A DNA stretch of 13,175 nucleotides from Bacteroidales bacterium (GTDB lineage: Bacteria; Bacteroidota; Bacteroidia; Bacteroidales; WCHB1-69): NCBI GenBank assembly GCA_031254735.1, contig JAIRTU010000129.1:1-13175 (forward strand), written 5' to 3'. This document shows positions 12,841 to 13,175 of this stretch, in pieces. A program made the position numbers and the translations under genes. The notes beneath the pieces are model-generated. The model was not told the origin of the DNA. It saw nothing but the letters and a program-made list of their open reading frames with translations, and ran no database searches. Every line of letters starts with the position of its first letter. Within the stretch, counting starts at the first letter, position 1.

Positions 12841-13011
12841 TTAAAAATCCGGTAATAATATCTTTACTTGCATATCTCTTTTTCCTGTTTCCAACTTCCC
12901 GGCGGTATTTGCAGGGCTATCAACATCACTGATAATCAACCTCAACCCCTTAATGTGGCGGCGGGGGAAGAGGCGATTATCAGTAAATGCAGATCGTTTC
13001 CGCAGAGGGAT
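12841..13011 (-). other. Open frame of 56 codons without a start, possible gene remnant
   Basis: Between a stop at 13014-13012 and the stop at 12843-12841 the minus strand is open and reads AFTDNRLFPRRHIKGLRLII, then SDVDSPANTAGKLETGKRDM and QVKILLPDF. It has no ATG except near its end and uses GC-rich codons (CGC, CTC, CCC) unlike its neighbours. It ends 17 bases before the start of the 95-residue gene. It may be the C-terminus of a deleted upstream gene, or simply an open frame created by the structured repeat it overlaps. Confidence 0.3.
12928..12984. repeat. Long imperfect stem-loop in a GC-richer element
   Basis: Left arm ACTGATAATC (12928-12937), CCTC (12940-12943) and CCCC (12946-12949); right arm GGGG (12964-12967), GAGG (12970-12973) and GATTATCAGT (12975-12984). 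Eighteen base pairs form with an AA/AA internal loop, an AA/C internal loop and a 14-base terminal loop. The surrounding 12900-13015 is clearly richer in G and C than the window. It could be a repetitive extragenic element, a transposon end or a structured RNA. Confidence 0.6.
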
Positions 13012-13034
13012 TTACAACTGTTTTTCCTTGAAAA

Positions 13035-13175
13035 TCAATCGATTATTTCGCACCATCCAAATTTGTCGGCTTCTTCTCCGTATTGGATAGCTCGCAATCG
13101 AGTGTACAGTTTTTCACTCCAAGGTCCGGCATTTGTTCCGTTGCCAAACTTGTACACTTTTTTCGTTTCTCTGTC
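13035..13175 (-). CDS. ilvE: Branched-chain amino acid aminotransferase, C-terminus only
   Basis: Forty-six codons plus the stop lie in the window; the start lies beyond the right edge. The tail reads KVYKFGNGTNAGPWSEKLYT, then RLRAIQYGEEADKFGWCEIID. The pattern IGxGxxGPxTxxLYxxLxxIQxGxxxDxxGW is the conserved C-terminal end of class IV PLP-dependent branched-chain aminotransferases (long, eukaryote-like IlvE type), in which the helix with the IQ-x-G motif is followed by a D-x-x-GW turn. The family transfers the amino group between Leu, Ile or Val and 2-oxoglutarate in the cytoplasm. Only the C-terminus is visible, so the PLP lysine cannot be checked. Confidence 0.8.
   Translation of the reverse strand, partial: DRETKKVYKFGNGTNAGPWSEKLYTRLRAIQYGEEADKFGWCEIID

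Noticed and set aside
12859..13175. Plus-strand frame open for 105 codons to the window edge
   Set aside because: Its right half is antisense to the recognisable ilvE tail; no start codon with a ribosome site is seen.

Overview
The window looks like a chromosomal piece of a Bacteroidota genome, most likely Bacteroidales. The evidence is an AT-rich background, -7 promoter boxes of the Bacteroidota type (TAnnTTTG), a recognisable PorT homologue of the type IX secretion system, many secreted or outer-membrane proteins, and gene pairs usual in that group. No rRNA, tRNA, CRISPR array or complete insertion sequence was seen.

Layout. Positions 1-1798 (minus strand) hold a tight three-gene unit: a RdgB/HAM1 nucleotide-sanitising pyrophosphatase, a Rossmann/DUF2520 protein, and a KdsC-type HAD phosphatase cut by the window edge. 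Positions 1901-2695 (minus) encode a cation-diffusion-facilitator-like membrane protein with an N-terminal HMA-like domain. Positions 2832-4167 (minus) and 4489-5127 (plus) are three hypothetical envelope proteins diverging from a 321-base intergenic region with a promoter on each side. Positions 5422-9959 (plus) form an envelope block: a lipoprotein fusing a bacterial Ig-like (BIG2) domain to a complete Cys-type glutathione peroxidase, a 700-residue secreted M48 metalloprotease, a beta-barrel protein whose start overlaps the protease stop, and PorT.

Positions 9960-13034 are a decayed accessory region. It contains an intact AlbA_2/HATPase_c_4 (Schlafen-type) regulator, a rhuM gene cut to its N-terminal quarter, a frameshifted XRE-like helix-turn-helix remnant upstream of the regulator, a small unknown gene, and a 95-residue acidic protein that could be an immunity-type protein. 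The region is laced with repeats: a diverged direct repeat at both sides, a 37-base repeat (36 of 37 identical) that encodes the same protein tail twice, a 20-base exact repeat, two palindromes sharing a 19-base core, and a GC-richer element able to form a long stem-loop. The window ends in the C-terminus of a branched-chain aminotransferase (IlvE), a return to housekeeping sequence.

The most interesting items are the BIG2-glutathione peroxidase lipoprotein, the M48 protease/beta-barrel/PorT neighbourhood, and the repeat-rich island around the AlbA_2 regulator. I do not see firm proof of a complete new system. The island reads as the remains of one or more defence or toxin-type cassettes.
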